From Fratercula arctica (Eukaryota; Chordata; Aves; Charadriiformes; Alcidae), in contig CANTUZ010000001.1 of NCBI GenBank assembly GCA_947846985.1, forward strand, positions 33,380,727-33,444,726: a stretch of 64,000 nucleotides of DNA, given 5' to 3'. The number at the start of each line of letters is the position of its first letter. The first letter of the stretch is position 1. The notes under the pieces are model-generated. The model was not told the origin of the DNA. It ran no database searches and was given only the letters and a program-made list of their open reading frames with translations. Positions 26,649 to 39,800 of the stretch are shown here, piece by piece. The translations under genes and the position numbers were made by a program.

Positions 26649-28102
26649 AAGCACATAGGAGAGTAAATTCTTCCCTTTAAGATCACCTAGGAGATCAGGC
26701 AAAGGTTTTGTGTGAATTGTACCCTTGTATTTATGTGTCTCAATTCTACCCGAGTCCCATTTTAGGTGAGCAAATGTTTTGCAAGTTGCACTCGTGCAGG
26801 CAGATGACGAGATCTCACCAAGTCTTTTAGTGCACCTATGCCCACGGCTGCTGTGGCAAGGGCAAAGAATGAAATTTCAGAGGAAGCTCCCGCAGACCAA
26901 GAGCAAAAACTCGGCCGATGAGCACGCTGTGCTTCATTAAGTAAACTGTGAATTGCCCACAGCAATGACAAACGAATGCACTCAGTCCTGCCCGGCTGCT
27001 GAAGTTCCAGAGGATACCTGGGCCTGGGTATCACGCCAGCAGGAAACTACTTGAGAATTCTCAACCTAAGAAGTTACAGATAAACACTTTCTGGGCATTA
27101 AAACACATACACACTCACAAAAAAAAAAAAAAAAAAAAGAGATTGCTTGTTGCTGGTGTTACGGACGGACAGGAATTGCACCAGAATAAGTCAACCTCTA
27201 TCCAGGTTTTATGGGTGGTTTTTTGGTGGTGGTTTTTTTTTTTTTTTTTAACACAAAAAATCTGTGCATCAGACAAGTAAAGAAAATAGTCTCAAGAGAC
27301 TGAATATTTATAAGGTTAAATTAACGGGCTGTGCTATTAACAAAACGCAGTATTCTGTTCTTCCTAGCCCAGCTGAGCACCAACCCCGGTGCTGCTCTGC
27401 AAGGCAGCCTCCAAAGACTCTGCTCAGCCTCCAAAGACTCTGCTCAGCCTCCAACGCTGACTATCAGCAACAACAGACCGAGCAGGATTTACCCAATTTG
27501 GTTGACTACCTCTTTCCTTTCACTGTCCCATTGTCACCCTCCCAAACATCATTTCATAGGTAAAGCAAGCCTTATCAGTGAACAGAGGAGAAAAAACAGT
27601 TGCTTCCGCAGATACGTGTTTATGCCATTGTATGTGTGATGTTATGGCACCGGCCATAAAATGATGATGCTTCCACAGGTGTTGTTCATTACCTTCACTC
27701 ATTTTGCAGCACTTTCCAGAGATGGCCAAAGTTAATTTCTTCAATTTTTTAATTTGTTAATTTGTCAAATTTGTTAATTGGTCAGTAGTCTGCTTCGAAA
27801 AGAAGGAGGAACCAGAACTACAACTTGGTTTTATTTCTTTTTATTAAGAAGCACAATCTCTCTCATAACTGAAAGCCAGAAAAAAGTGTTTCATCCAAAA
27901 TAATCAGATATAAATAATTAGATCAGGAAGAAAACTATCAACAACACACTCTCACCAAAATAAAACCTGCACTTCCTACAAAGACATGGCAAGTTAACTT
28001 TTAAGACCAAAACAAGTAGCCATCTTTAATGCATTTGTTTTGACTGATACTTTAGAATAGCTCTTTATACCTCATTTTTTTTTTTTTTTTTTTTGCTAAT
28101 AC
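26649..28102. other. Non-coding DNA with poly(A)/poly(T) runs
   Basis: Holds an A run near 27119-27139, a T run near 27233-27250, a 20-bp tandem repeat (27405-27454) and T20 at 28075-28094. No gene was recognised. Confidence 0.45.
27405..27454 (+). repeat. 20-bp tandem repeat, 2.5 copies
   Basis: Unit CAGCCTCCAAAGACTCTGCT at 27405-27424 and 27425-27444, then a 10-bp partial copy. Confidence 0.92.
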
Positions 28103-28450
28103 ATAGAATCATAGAATGTGTTGGGTTGGAAGGGACCTTTAAAGGTCATCTAGTCCAACCCCCTGCAGTAAGCAGGGACATCTTCAACTAGATCAGGTTG
28201 CTCAGAGCCTCATCAAGCCTGGCCTTGAATGTCTCCAGGGATGGGGCCTCCACCACCTCTCCGGGCAACCCGTGCCAGTGTCTCACCACCCTCATTGTAA
28301 AGAGCTTCTTCCTAATGTCTAATCTAAACCCACCCTGCTCTAGTTTAAAACCATTGCCCCTCGTCCTATCGCTACATACCCTTGCAAACAGCCCCTCCCC
28401 AGCTTTCCTGTAGGCCCCCTTCAGGTACTGGAAGGCCGCTGTAAGGTCTG
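28103..28450 (-). mobile_element. CR1 LINE 3' end, minus strand
   Basis: The tail and 3' UTR begin at ACATAGAATCATAGAATGTG, directly beside a T20 run at 28075-28094. The sequence then follows the CR1 3' UTR and the C-terminal part of ORF2, ending abruptly at about 28450. It closely resembles the copy at 2991-3580, so both belong to one subfamily. It lies just beyond the DNAJC15 3' end. Confidence 0.92.
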
Positions 28451-29962
28451 ATATATACTGATGAAAGGAATAACTGACATATACAGTGAAAGGAACAACT
28501 AATCTTAAAGTTGTACTAACCGGTGGCTACTCCTTCAACAAAAACCAGTTAAGGCTACTGCATAGCAATAAAGTCCATTATCTTTAATTTAAAGTTTCTT
28601 GTATTAGAGCATTAGTTAAGCGTCATGAGTGTAGTAGTCATATAGCGTATGCCTGTTCCCAGGCAGGTTTTTCCCTGCAGCCTTTTTGCTTTATCCAGTC
28701 AAGTGGTGTCGTATTTCCTGCCACTCTAATTGTCAAGAAGTCTCTAAATTACCTAAAGTTAGTATTTTCTTTCAGGGTCGACTTAAACTTTTTTCATCTA
28801 TCTTTAATGAAAGTAAGGGAATTGTGACAAAGTGGGAGGAACCCGATAAAAAAAATAAATCATATTCTTTCTTCCTTGCAAGGAAAAATACACACAATCT
28901 GGACATCCACCACTGGATGCACGTTATGATGGTTGGATGCTTTAATTATTTAACTGCTCTTAGCCACTTTCCTCTGGCTAAATAACCTAGGAAATGGGAT
29001 TGCTGTTTGTTGTACCTCAAATAATACAAGTTTGAACGGATACTAGAAAGTTTTTCAGTCTTGCAGTGAATCCACTAGACTGTCTCATCTCATCATCATC
29101 CTCTTAGGAGAGTTAATTCATCTGCAGCCAACTTACTGGTAGGAATTTACAGCAGCCAAGTGTCTCAAATAGCATCTCTCAGCTGTTAATTAAAATGTGT
29201 TCCCTTTAAAGTCAGAGGTCCATGGCTCCAGTATTCCCTGAAGCCAGCACTAGGTTGCTAAGGTGCTACGTAAGGAGGTGTGTATGATACTTCAGGAAAC
29301 AGAGCATAATGCAGAGATGTGAGAATTACTGGAGAACTAACACAGTAAGTCCACCCAGAGCCATAAGCCTATAAAATCCACCTGAACTTCATGCCACGTG
29401 GACCCACCTTCTTTGGTTCCACTGCCATGAAAACCCCTGCACCACCCCAGCTGCTAGAGTAAGCGCACTCTGTGGCTTGAAGTAAAAGCACATCCAAAGA
29501 ATTATTTGACAATTTCAGAGATCTTTTAATATGCAAAAGAACGAACCAAAGCCAAGACTCTTCCTTCGTATCTCCAAGCCCCATCGATACAGCTAAGGGG
29601 AACGGCAGTCCGTAGTGCTGTTAGTCATTTTGTTCCGAGTTGCACCTCTCAAACCGCGCTCATGAATAAGCACTGCTATTTCACAAACAAACAGATTCAA
29701 GTGTAAGGTTATGCTGAAAACTTGCCGTACGGGGTCTGCCATACTCCCTGTGACTCAATACCTTGTCCCAGGTTTTCTGTCAACGGTCAAGTCTTCATCA
29801 ATGAAGAAGAAAGCCTATATTTAAGACTATTTTTTAAATTTTAAAAAGCTTCAAAAGTTCACTGAAAGATCAACTACTTCTGAAGAAAAAACACAGACAG
29901 TAGGAGAATATTTTCAAAGCTTATAATGGATCATAGTTCAGTACAAATACACTAAAATTGAT
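28451..29962. other. DNAJC15 3' flank, partly probable 3' UTR
   Basis: Downstream of the DNAJC15 stop on the minus strand. Part of it must be 3' UTR, but the end cannot be placed without transcripts. No other gene was seen. Confidence 0.4.
29525..29530 (-). terminator. Candidate poly(A) signal ATTAAA for DNAJC15
   Basis: Read on the minus strand this is ATTAAA, about 700 nt after the DNAJC15 stop codon. It is the second most common vertebrate poly(A) hexamer. I saw no canonical AATAAA between it and the stop. Position is the only support. Confidence 0.2.
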
Positions 29963-30042
29963 ACACAGAATCATAGAATACCTTGAGTTGGAAGGGACCC
30001 ATAAGGATCATCCAGTCCAACTCCCTGCTCCTCGCAGGAGCG
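29963..30042 (-). mobile_element. Short CR1 3' UTR remnant in the DNAJC15 3' flank
   Basis: About 79 bp matching only the terminal CR1 3' UTR: CACAGAATCATAGAATACC, then TTGGAAGGGACCCATAAGG and ATCATCCAGTCCAACTCCC. It starts 186 bp beyond the DNAJC15 stop codon and lies in the same orientation as the gene, so it is probably part of the 3' UTR. Confidence 0.8.
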
Positions 30043-30227
30043 TAACTGTACCTAACTTTACATAACTGTAAAAGATTTCAGTTTGCTTTTAAATAATCTT
30101 AAGCTCTTAATTATGACAATAAATAGAAACAATCAATGCAGTGTTAAGAAACTGTGCACAGCAAGTAGATATGAAAGCTGTTGCACGATGTATCTGCTGA
30201 ATCTCTTACGACCCAAGGCTTTGGCTT

Positions 30228-30298
30228 TCAGTTTTTGGCAGTGGATTCCAACAGGTCCTTTGCTTCATTTATTTTTGTTGCTAAGTAAGGTGATCCAC
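30228..30298 (-). CDS. DNAJC15: DNAJC15 coding exon 6 and stop
   Basis: A 71-nt coding part of the last exon, after the acceptor TTCTCAG. It completes Gly126 and encodes residues 127-148, [18 protein letters not shown] followed by a short Lys/Asn-ending tail, then TGA at 30230-30228. INEAKDLL is the conserved final helix of the TIM14-type J domain. The 3' UTR must extend to lower coordinates. No AATAAA on the minus strand was noticed in the first 700 nt after the stop; an ATTAAA (complement at 29525-29530) is the first candidate poly(A) signal I see. Confidence 0.95.
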
Positions 30299-33200
30299 CT
30301 GAGAAGAAAAAGGGGAAAGGAATACCATTTACACATCAGTATTAAGTATCAAAATACTTCACCCGCAGGATCCCCTTATTACTCACTTTTATTAGCTCCT
30401 CCTTCCTAAATAGATCCTTTTCCTACAACTGCTTAAAAAATTACATTGATACGAAGTCAACCAATTGATAAGGAAACATGAGAAATGTAATCAAAACCAA
30501 CATCACCGAAGAATAACACCGAGCAATTTGTCTCAGAAGAGACTGCAATCACTTTGCATCAGTGCAATTTAGACTTGCAGTGCAATATTGCTGCAAACGT
30601 ATGCAAGGTCAGTTGTCTTGAACATACATCCAAAGTAATAGCTATTATTTCCACCCACCCTAAAAACTAAGAGGCAAAATTTTATAAATAATTTTGACAA
30701 AGAATCATTACGTGCGTGCACATGCACACACACCCCCCAAGCCTCTCCTGTGCTAGATGCCTGGAATTACCAGGCAGAAACCGTAACATTAAAGCTATTT
30801 AAACATGGTACGCCTTCTAACTTCTAGTCCTGAACACTGTCATTGCTTTACGCTCCATCTAACAATCTGATTACAGTTCAGCGGTCTTTTTGTGTTTGTT
30901 TTTTTTACTCTCCCCTTGAGTGCCAACCATCTGCCTACAGTCACCAAAACCAACATTATAAGGTCTGTATCAGTAACTTGCCACTTACTGTAACACACCT
31001 ATATTTTTTACATGAAAATACGATGCCAGCAGTACCATACACTGAATAGTCTTTTCCAAGGCATCTGTTCAATCATAATTTTTCATTCATCATTTCATTC
31101 GTTTGACTCTATTCAGTTTATCAGAAAAGATAATGATGGAAGAAATACATAGAAGAACACATAGAACACACAGACACATGTTGCAAAGCTTGCTTAAAGA
31201 CTTGTTTAGGACATTCCTGCAGGAATCCAAATCATTATGAAGTCATTTCATGGTGTAATAAAATAACCGGGAAAAATAATGGAGTTCTCTTGTTCATGTT
31301 TTGGTTTTGTTTGAATGTAGCCTTAATAGGTAAGACACATCAGAGGAAAGAAAGGCAGGGGAGGGCAAAGGTAGAGAACTGGCTACTGGAAAAATAATTT
31401 TTTTTTTTTTCCCTTTTTTTAAACCAATTGCCTTTTTAGCCAGGAACAGGATTTACTACCTTAAGTACTGCTTGTTTCAAAGAATAGACAAGAGGATCAA
31501 ACAGTAAAGACTAAAAACTGCAATAAACAATGCATCCCAAGTAATTTTTAAATGTGCATTGATTTTCTACCTGTCTAGAGTGCAAGATCTTACAGTAAAT
31601 TCAAATCTGCTGGAAGTGTTTTCACTACATTTACATTCTTGAGTGCCATATTAATTTTGTAGCCCTCCAATGAGAGAAAATTCAATCTCATGATTGCCTA
31701 AGTGTTTGTTTATAATTAGGGCAAGTCCAAAAGGCTTCTCTCTTCCTCTTTTTCTGTGAGCAAACATTCTTTCATAAAATTAGCAACTGATAAATTAACA
31801 TACAATGTATCAATACAAAAACACTTTAAAAGTGAACTGTAAAGGTTAATAAGCAACCATTTTAGTAGTGCTTACTGGGGATCTTGTTATGCAAACTTCT
31901 ATGTATTTCTTGTTTATTTATTTCTACTAATTCTCAACATTTTGCATCTCAGATAACATATGTAACTTTTAAATCTGTAATTATTGCCTTTCTTCTATCA
32001 AGCCCAGCTGGTAAAATATTAAAGTAACATTCTAATGTTGAGTATTATTTTTAAAACCACATCTGTGCTACCCACAGCCAGATGAAATCAAGATATATAT
32101 CTACATACAAGCAAACAAGTCTCTCTGTGATGCCATGTGTTCAAGATTACTCCAGGCCTCAGCTCTGCAGCTTAAGACATTACACAAGACTTATTTCTAC
32201 GGCCATGCCAGAAGAGCTGCAGGGACAGCACAGAGGTACAAATCCCTTCCAACTGGTGTTCCTACTGAGAAAATGCTCCATCTTAATAGCACACAGGAGG
32301 GCTCACTACATCCATCCAAACCTACACTGCGCCCAGCTGCAGGTGCATTACGGCTGTAAGAGCGGCTCGTTAAAATGTACGATCTTCCTAACGGGAACTG
32401 CCTCTTTAGGTCTACTCAACATCCACGTGGAGATTCATGGTTCTGGCTCATGTCTCTAAGTACTGCTAAAATACACTTAGTTGCTCGTTATCAAAAAATT
32501 TTGACCTAATAGGTACTCTAGTGGTTAAAAAGCCTCTGACCACCATAATATATTAGAAATGCAGAAGAGAATTTCTCTTCTATGTCGGTACAGCTTATAC
32601 ATTATAAAAACTGTAAAAAATGAAAGCGTGAAATCAAATAAGCAGGACAGCTTCAGAATTAAACTGAGGGGTGAAGGCAGCAAAGAAAAGCATCGACTAA
32701 ACACTTCCCATGGCCAGTGGTCACAGTTATTTTTTCGTTTTCTTAAACTGGGGTGCTGGCAGGGAGCCCTGTAATTCTGTCAAAAAGATATAAAAACCCT
32801 CTGATTTCCCCTTTTGACTTCTGAAATACAGTGCAACTCTTCACCATCTGTTATTTTAAAGTAGAAACAGCAATGAACATATGGGCTTTCTTTCTCAACC
32901 AGCTGTAGTGTAGTTAAAGTTATAATAATAGCCTTTCTGTAAGATAAATTTACATTAAAATCCCGGCCAGTAAAGCAACAATGCCCAGCTTTACATTTTT
33001 TTCCAAGTGAATTCCGGGAAGTCTGAAATTCATCAATAATGTGCTCAGTGACTGCAGAACATTTCCCCACAGAAAGTTACTTTTATACATGTGACTGGTC
33101 CATCTCCGTTCAAAACAGGAATGTCAGTTTAATGTAAAAATGTTACAGTTCATTTATTCTTATTTTTTTACTAAGTTTTTTTTTTTTTTTTAAAGTGTGG

Positions 33201-36200
33201 AACACTGGCCCCTGAGCTCACAGTTTTAACTGAAGCAGTAGAAGTCTAGAAAACAACCTTAAAGAAAGATGGGTAGAACAGTGGTTCATAAAGTCTAGTG
33301 TATCTTGAGAGAAGACACACAGAAGCCCAAGTCTATAAATAAACAACATACATTTGCACTCAGTGTGGTTATTTATACAATCAGTAAACTTAAAGGATTT
33401 CATTTAAGCCTCTTCCTTTCCAGCTTTGGTTAAGAAAAGTAAGCATTATTTACCTTTATCAGGATGATTCAAAATCATGATTCTTCTATGGGCTGTTCTG
33501 ATTTTGGCCTTGCCAGCAGATGGACTGCAAAAATAAATTGAAGTGCTTACCATAGATGCTACTGCACTCGGGCTATAAATTAACAGTTTATACTGGCTTC
33601 AAAAATAATTAAAACTTGAGATTTTCACCATCTTGTGGACAAAACATAAAACTGCATCTCTGAGGAAGTAACAATAACAAAGGCACGTAAGACACACCAA
33701 GAAGGGCATTTTTAAAAAGCCTGTGTATTTGAGACATATAAATCTCTTTCAGGGTTTTTTTTAAGGGCAGTATATCCACTCATTTAAAATAAACAATTTT
33801 GGAAAAAAAAAAAAAAAAAAAAGGTCAAACCCACCCAGCTGCTCTAGGGTGTATCTAGCTGGTTATTCTTATCATTAAATGCAGAAAACACATTTTTTTC
33901 CTCCTAGAAAATAAGTATTTATAAGACCAGCGAGAAAACAAAACATATTTACCATTATCACATTTGTACTACTGTAAATATTTTTGTAGCTGCTATAAGT
34001 AATTCTTCTTACTGCTGGGGCATGAAAAAAAACCCTGTATTTGTTATTTTTGCAAAGCTGTACAATGCGTTACACTCAGGGACATGCTGATTTACAAGTG
34101 CTACATAATGTCGTTTCCTTCAATGACAGATACATAAAATATGTACTTGGCCTAAATTAAATATGTACCTTACCAGATAAATAACCACTTATGGATGCAG
34201 TATGCCAACACAGGAAGACTATCATACGCAAAAGGACAGTTTGAATGGTTTAGTTTTTCATAATTTGTTAGCAGGCAGAAATGAAGCAGTGTTTTCCACT
34301 TCAGGTGACTTCTTAATCAGTGATGATTCAATTAATTAATCTTTTTGTAGATACAGCATGAATGCAAGGGATCAACCTAACTACATTCCTGAGGTAAACA
34401 ACCTCTAATTATTATTCTGTCACAGGGAAATTAGGGTATGCTGCAAAAATAGTTCACAGAACTGCATAAGAAAAGAATACTTCAATGGAACAGAAAGTAA
34501 CAGAGAAAGTAAGAATTAAACAGAGGGTGAAAGGCCTTGAACTATATAAATACAAAAATGAAGCGATTTGTTATCAGACAGCTAAAAATAACAATCACCT
34601 ATATTTTGATTTGTAAAGCTGTTGTTTAATAATAAGAAAGGAAAGTTGATATGTCATGTTTAGAAACTCAGATGGCCAAAGTGTAACTGTGGAAAAGTTG
34701 CAGTTGCATATTACAGAAAATCATACAGTTCTGCTCCGAGAAGCAACTGTAAAAATGGTGGTTTACATCAAATTTGCTTAGTTTATGAGACATTGCTTAT
34801 CCTACAGTCAGGCTGGTCTCTAAAGACTCTTAATCACTATCAAAAAAACCTTTAATGTCAAAATCACATCTTCACTGAATTGGTACAGTCTCATGAGTTA
34901 CACCACCACACTGCCTTCTCACATCACTGACTGTCCTCTGACTCAAGTCTATCACTGTGGTGGGAACAGTCAATACGCTGGAGGTCAGGGCTGACATTTA
35001 GCGGGACCTGGAACGGCTGCAGGAATGGGCTGATGGGGACCCTTCATGAAATTCAACAAGGACAGAGGCAGAGCCCAGCACCTGGGGAGGAAGAGCCCCT
35101 GCCAGTGCCACTGGCTTAGGACTGCGGGGCTGGGGAGCGGCTCTGCTGAAAGGGACCTGGGACACAGCAAGAACAAGAGCCAGCAGCATGCCCTGGCAGC
35201 AGAGAAGGACAAGTTCCCAGGTGAACAGAAGCAGCTATTCTTCTCTACTCGGCCAACCACATCGAGCTGCTGCATCCGATAGTTTTGAGACCTCTGTACA
35301 GGAAAGACATTGGCCAACCACAGAAGGTCCAACAAAGGCCACAAGGATGGTCTGGGGCTGCAGCACTCACCCTTTGAGGAGAGGCCAAGGGAGCAGGGCT
35401 TGTTCAGCCTAGAGAAGTGAGGGCTGCCAGGGGACCTCACAACAGCCCTCTTGGCATCTACAGCAGGGTCATAAAGAACACGGGTCTAGGCTCTCGCAGT
35501 CGTGCATAGTGGGAGACTGAGAGAAAGGGGGCACAAATTGAAAAGGGAGGTGCAGGCTGGAGATAATCCTTCTTCACCCCAAAGACAGTCCAGCAGTGAC
35601 ACAGGCTGCCGGGAGAGGATGTGCATTCTCCATCCTTGGGAGTCTTTCAAGACCCCCTGGATAAAGCCCTGAGCAACCTGCTCTGACTCCATAGGTGGTC
35701 CTGCTTTGAGCAGCAGATAGGACTAGAGACCTCTTGAGGTCTCTCCCAACTTCAGTGGTCTTACAATCATATAGCTGTGCAGTAAGCTGTATTTAAAAAT
35801 AAAATAAAAATTAAAAAAAAAAATCAAAATCAAAGCCACAGTGATTACATAATGTACTACATGGTTTTTTTAATGTAATAGCCTAATTTTTTGTTAAGTC
35901 CTTTATGTTTTAAGAATAATTATTTAAACATTTTTAACTAATGCATAAATGTATATTGTACATTAACAAACAAAGAAATATTTCCTATGGAAAGAAAAGT
36001 TTCATGGTTTCATGAAGAAAACGGTACAATACAGAAAATTTTATTCATTTTTATCTAGAATTTTAACTGATGATTTTCAGACATTTTCTAAGTTCAGAAG
36101 TTCAGCGTTAGGGATATGATAGTTGTAAACCACTATACTTAGGACAGCTTTATTTTGCTAGCATCTATTTTGTCTAATGTTTGGAAAACACTCCTAATAT

Positions 36201-36786
36201 TTTCACTTCCCATGTTATCTCAGACATTCCTCCACCTCTCCCATCAGCAGTTCCTTCTACAGAGTACACAGTTGTTAATATTATTGCTATGTTTATACTG
36301 TATTTCAGTAATCAGTGCTGTTTCATAACAACTAATGCAAGAACAATAAAACTTAGAAGTATTCAATATTTTCAAAACAGTACTTTGTAGCGTTGGATAC
36401 CTTTTACATAATTTAAATACAAATAATGCACATGCATGTTTCTACCAAAACCCCTGCAATCTCACAAGATGGTTATTAAAGAATAACATTTGGAATGTGT
36501 AATGGGCCAATGTATCTGAAATTTAAAAGCTACTGTTAAATGCTCACCTTTATCATGGCTTGCATTTATTATTTACACTGCCCATGCATACCCAGCACTT
36601 GAAATAATGAAGAAAGTCTTTGCCTCAGAATTTAATATAACTTCGAAGTGATGACACAGAGGACAAGTGTTACAATAATAAGATCAGGGCCTAGACAGAT
36701 CCAGTTTGTGCGTTTGGGCGTACACTGGCATTTTACGTTACACCGTAAGACTCACTTGTTTTGGGTTTGGTTTTTTTTGGTGGCAC

Positions 36787-36825
<39 letters not shown>

Positions 36826-39800
36826 TAAATACGGTAAGCAGAGAGTTAAAACTGCTCTAGAAAAGTGTCTTTAATGTGAAAATTTCCTATAAAGATGTCA
36901 GCCATGCTTCTACACAATTAAAGGCTCAAACTTTCCTCAAATCTGATTAAGTCTTGATATTTGCAAGACTCAGTCCAAACACAACAAGCAGTGTCACTGT
37001 TCCCAGTGCAGATTCAAGCTATTAAAATTTAAAAGGGACTGATTTCAGATGTGATGAAACTTCAGACATGTACATGAACAGTGTTCAGGCTAAGCATTGC
37101 TACTGTAAACGCGCTTTAATAAGCTGCAGTGTGCTACTCTGGAATGTCACTGAATTTGCCCTTATAAAGTGAAAATGTTAATACATTATCAAACTTAAAG
37201 GCCAAAGGAAATATTTCTGAAAGCCATTCCTATAAATCTCTCCTTCAGTGTGCAAGAATGAAATATTTCAAATAAATGCAATGTTTTATTTTACCATTTC
37301 TTGACAGTGAATGCTAAATTTGCATAATTGCCATTATGTTAGAAGTAAACACAAATAGCACACTGAACAGGGTTTTAAGTCCCAGTTTTCACCACGTGAA
37401 ATAATTTCGTCTGGGGATAATTAAAACCATCCTCCTCTTTTTTTTTTTTTGCTAACTTTAACATTCAGAACTGATCTAAACCATAAATAAGAAAGATAGT
37501 ACTTAACTTCAGATCTGCTCTTCTCATCTGGAAAGCCCTCAAACTCACTGCCTGCTTTACAGAAAACACTAAAGGTGTGTGCTACCATTGGCCATCCAAA
37601 TATTTTTGCAAAAATCCATTCAATATTCAGCCTGGAAATTACTTCCAATACCTATTCCAAACGACAAGTCTCTCCAAGTATTTTTGTTTGGAATATGCCG
37701 CAAATTTTAAATCCAAACAAATCAGAGTGGAGAAAGAAAAAAAAAGCATTACTGACTTATGGAAAAAGGAGCAAAATTGATTTGTTTTCCTCATTTATTA
37801 ATATAATCTACACTAGTACTTCTATCAAGGGGTTTTTTGGAGACCAGGCCATGTGATCACATTAATTAGCACAGTATGTGCTATTCTGATTATTTCTAGA
37901 GCACCAATTCTCCACTGCAATATGTTACCATGCCTTCAAGCCAAACGCAAGTTGCATGTTTTATTAGCATTTTACTGTTTGCTTTTTAGCTTAAGCAGAA
38001 TATTAGAATGGTTTATAAGCCATTAAAAGTCTTTTAAAAAAAAGTTACGGTTTTGGCAAGAGTATTCCACATTCTTGCAACATGCATTTTTTTCAGTCAA
38101 TACTTACCAAACAAAAACTTACTAATGCAACACACCTACCTTACACCTAAAATAAGACTAGCTTCTCGCCTACTCATTTTCTGTTCAAATCCCCCTTTAT
38201 AGTACGATGAAAGACTCTAGAAAGAAGAAAGGGATAACAAGCAATAATTAGTTTAATGCATAAGGTGCCAGGACCTAAATCATATTTCTATGATCTCATT
38301 CAGAGCATTGCGTTCATCTATAATTTATTTTGAAGACATGGAATGACTACAAACCAGATACTGCAATAGGACTTTTCCTGAGTGTTAACACATACAAAAA
38401 CCGACTTAAAAATAACTATCTGTGTTTTTACAATCTTCTACTGCTAATAAGAGACATTAATAGCTGCAACCATTAAAATCCTGCCTTCAGGCAAAAGAGT
38501 CCAGAATCAAAGTACATACTAGCACAGAGTGGTACAGCGTCTGTGTTGGGGAAAGCAGCAGAAGGAAAGGGGGAAACTTGTTTAGAACAGCTTTGGTAAC
38601 ACCACAATGGAAAATGGTGAAAGTCAAAATACTTTGGCATCCAAGGAATTAGGGACAATCACTCTGAAGTCCAGATATTTCTACAAACAAAGCAGGTACA
38701 AACAACAATAAAAGAATAAGAACAGATAAATGTAATATACTGATGAAGAATCTGTATGTTTTTTCACGTGAAGGAATGTTACTTCAAAAAAATATATCAG
38801 GAGTTCTTTGAACCCTGAAAAATAAACAAAAAGAAACAAACAAACAAACAAAAAGGCTTAGCATAAAGCCACAACCTGTCTTTCAGGAAATCACTGAGCT
38901 GGAGAACACTGGAAAGTAGCAGAGTATATGGGAAAATCCTAATCAACTTCTGCCTTTACATCTTTCCCTAGATGTGGATTACTGATGATGATTAAATACA
39001 GGATCTGGGGTTCATATTTTTCAACTCATTGGCATGTGAGACTTTGGCCACTGTTCTAAGAAGGGGAAAAAAAACACAAGTGGGAAAATAACATTATAAA
39101 GGAGATAGAAATGAGAGTAAATCATTACAATAATTAATTGTCATAGGGAATGGGTTAAAAGTGTATTTGTTAACCATAAATATATTTTAAATTTTTAGAA
39201 AAAGAAAAGTTACTGAACCACCACTGATGGCTAGTAGTGATCTCCTCAATGTAAATGTGTCTATAAGAAGAATTAAGGACTAGCCCATTGCTACACAAAT
39301 AATTGTCTAAGCAGCACAAGTCCCAGAGGCAGCAGATGTAGCTCCAAGACAAGCTGCCTTTGGGAACTGGCATACAGAAATCACTCAACAAGAGCAAAGT
39401 TTTCTTCCCTCAATGCAAAACCTATCAACTGGGGGAAAAAAAAGCTTCTTTTGTTGCTATCAAAAGGAAGTCTGGCCCGAGTGCTGAGATTATTTTTAAG
39501 TGTTCCTTTTACCCCCAAGTAAAAATGTGCCTGGCCCTTAATAAAACACTTTTCTCACTAAATATATCCATTCATATTCAGTGAGAATTTTGCCTTATGT
39601 TTACACAAACGGTCTCTTATGTAATTTCAAAAGCATTAAAGCATTTAAAGGGCTCTATCTATGATATCTAAGCAAAGTCTTTTATTAAGCTCAGGAGTGA
39701 CATTCACCCAAAAGTGTGGTTCAGAAATACTTCACCTATTACAGAATGACAGAATGGTAGGGGCTGGAAGGGACCTGTGGAGATCATCTAGTCCAACTCC

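Larger units (their letters stand above)
33525..38139 (-). other. DNAJC15 intron 4
   Basis: A 4.6-kb intron, phase 2. It contains an A run near 33803-33822, the antisense CR1-like element at 34955-35765 and an (ATAG)9 microsatellite at 36787-36824. Confidence 0.8.

Noticed and set aside
1..30000. Search for ENOX1 3' exons, the expected downstream neighbour
   Set aside because: No sequence encoding its conserved C-terminal region was recognised; it probably lies outside the window.
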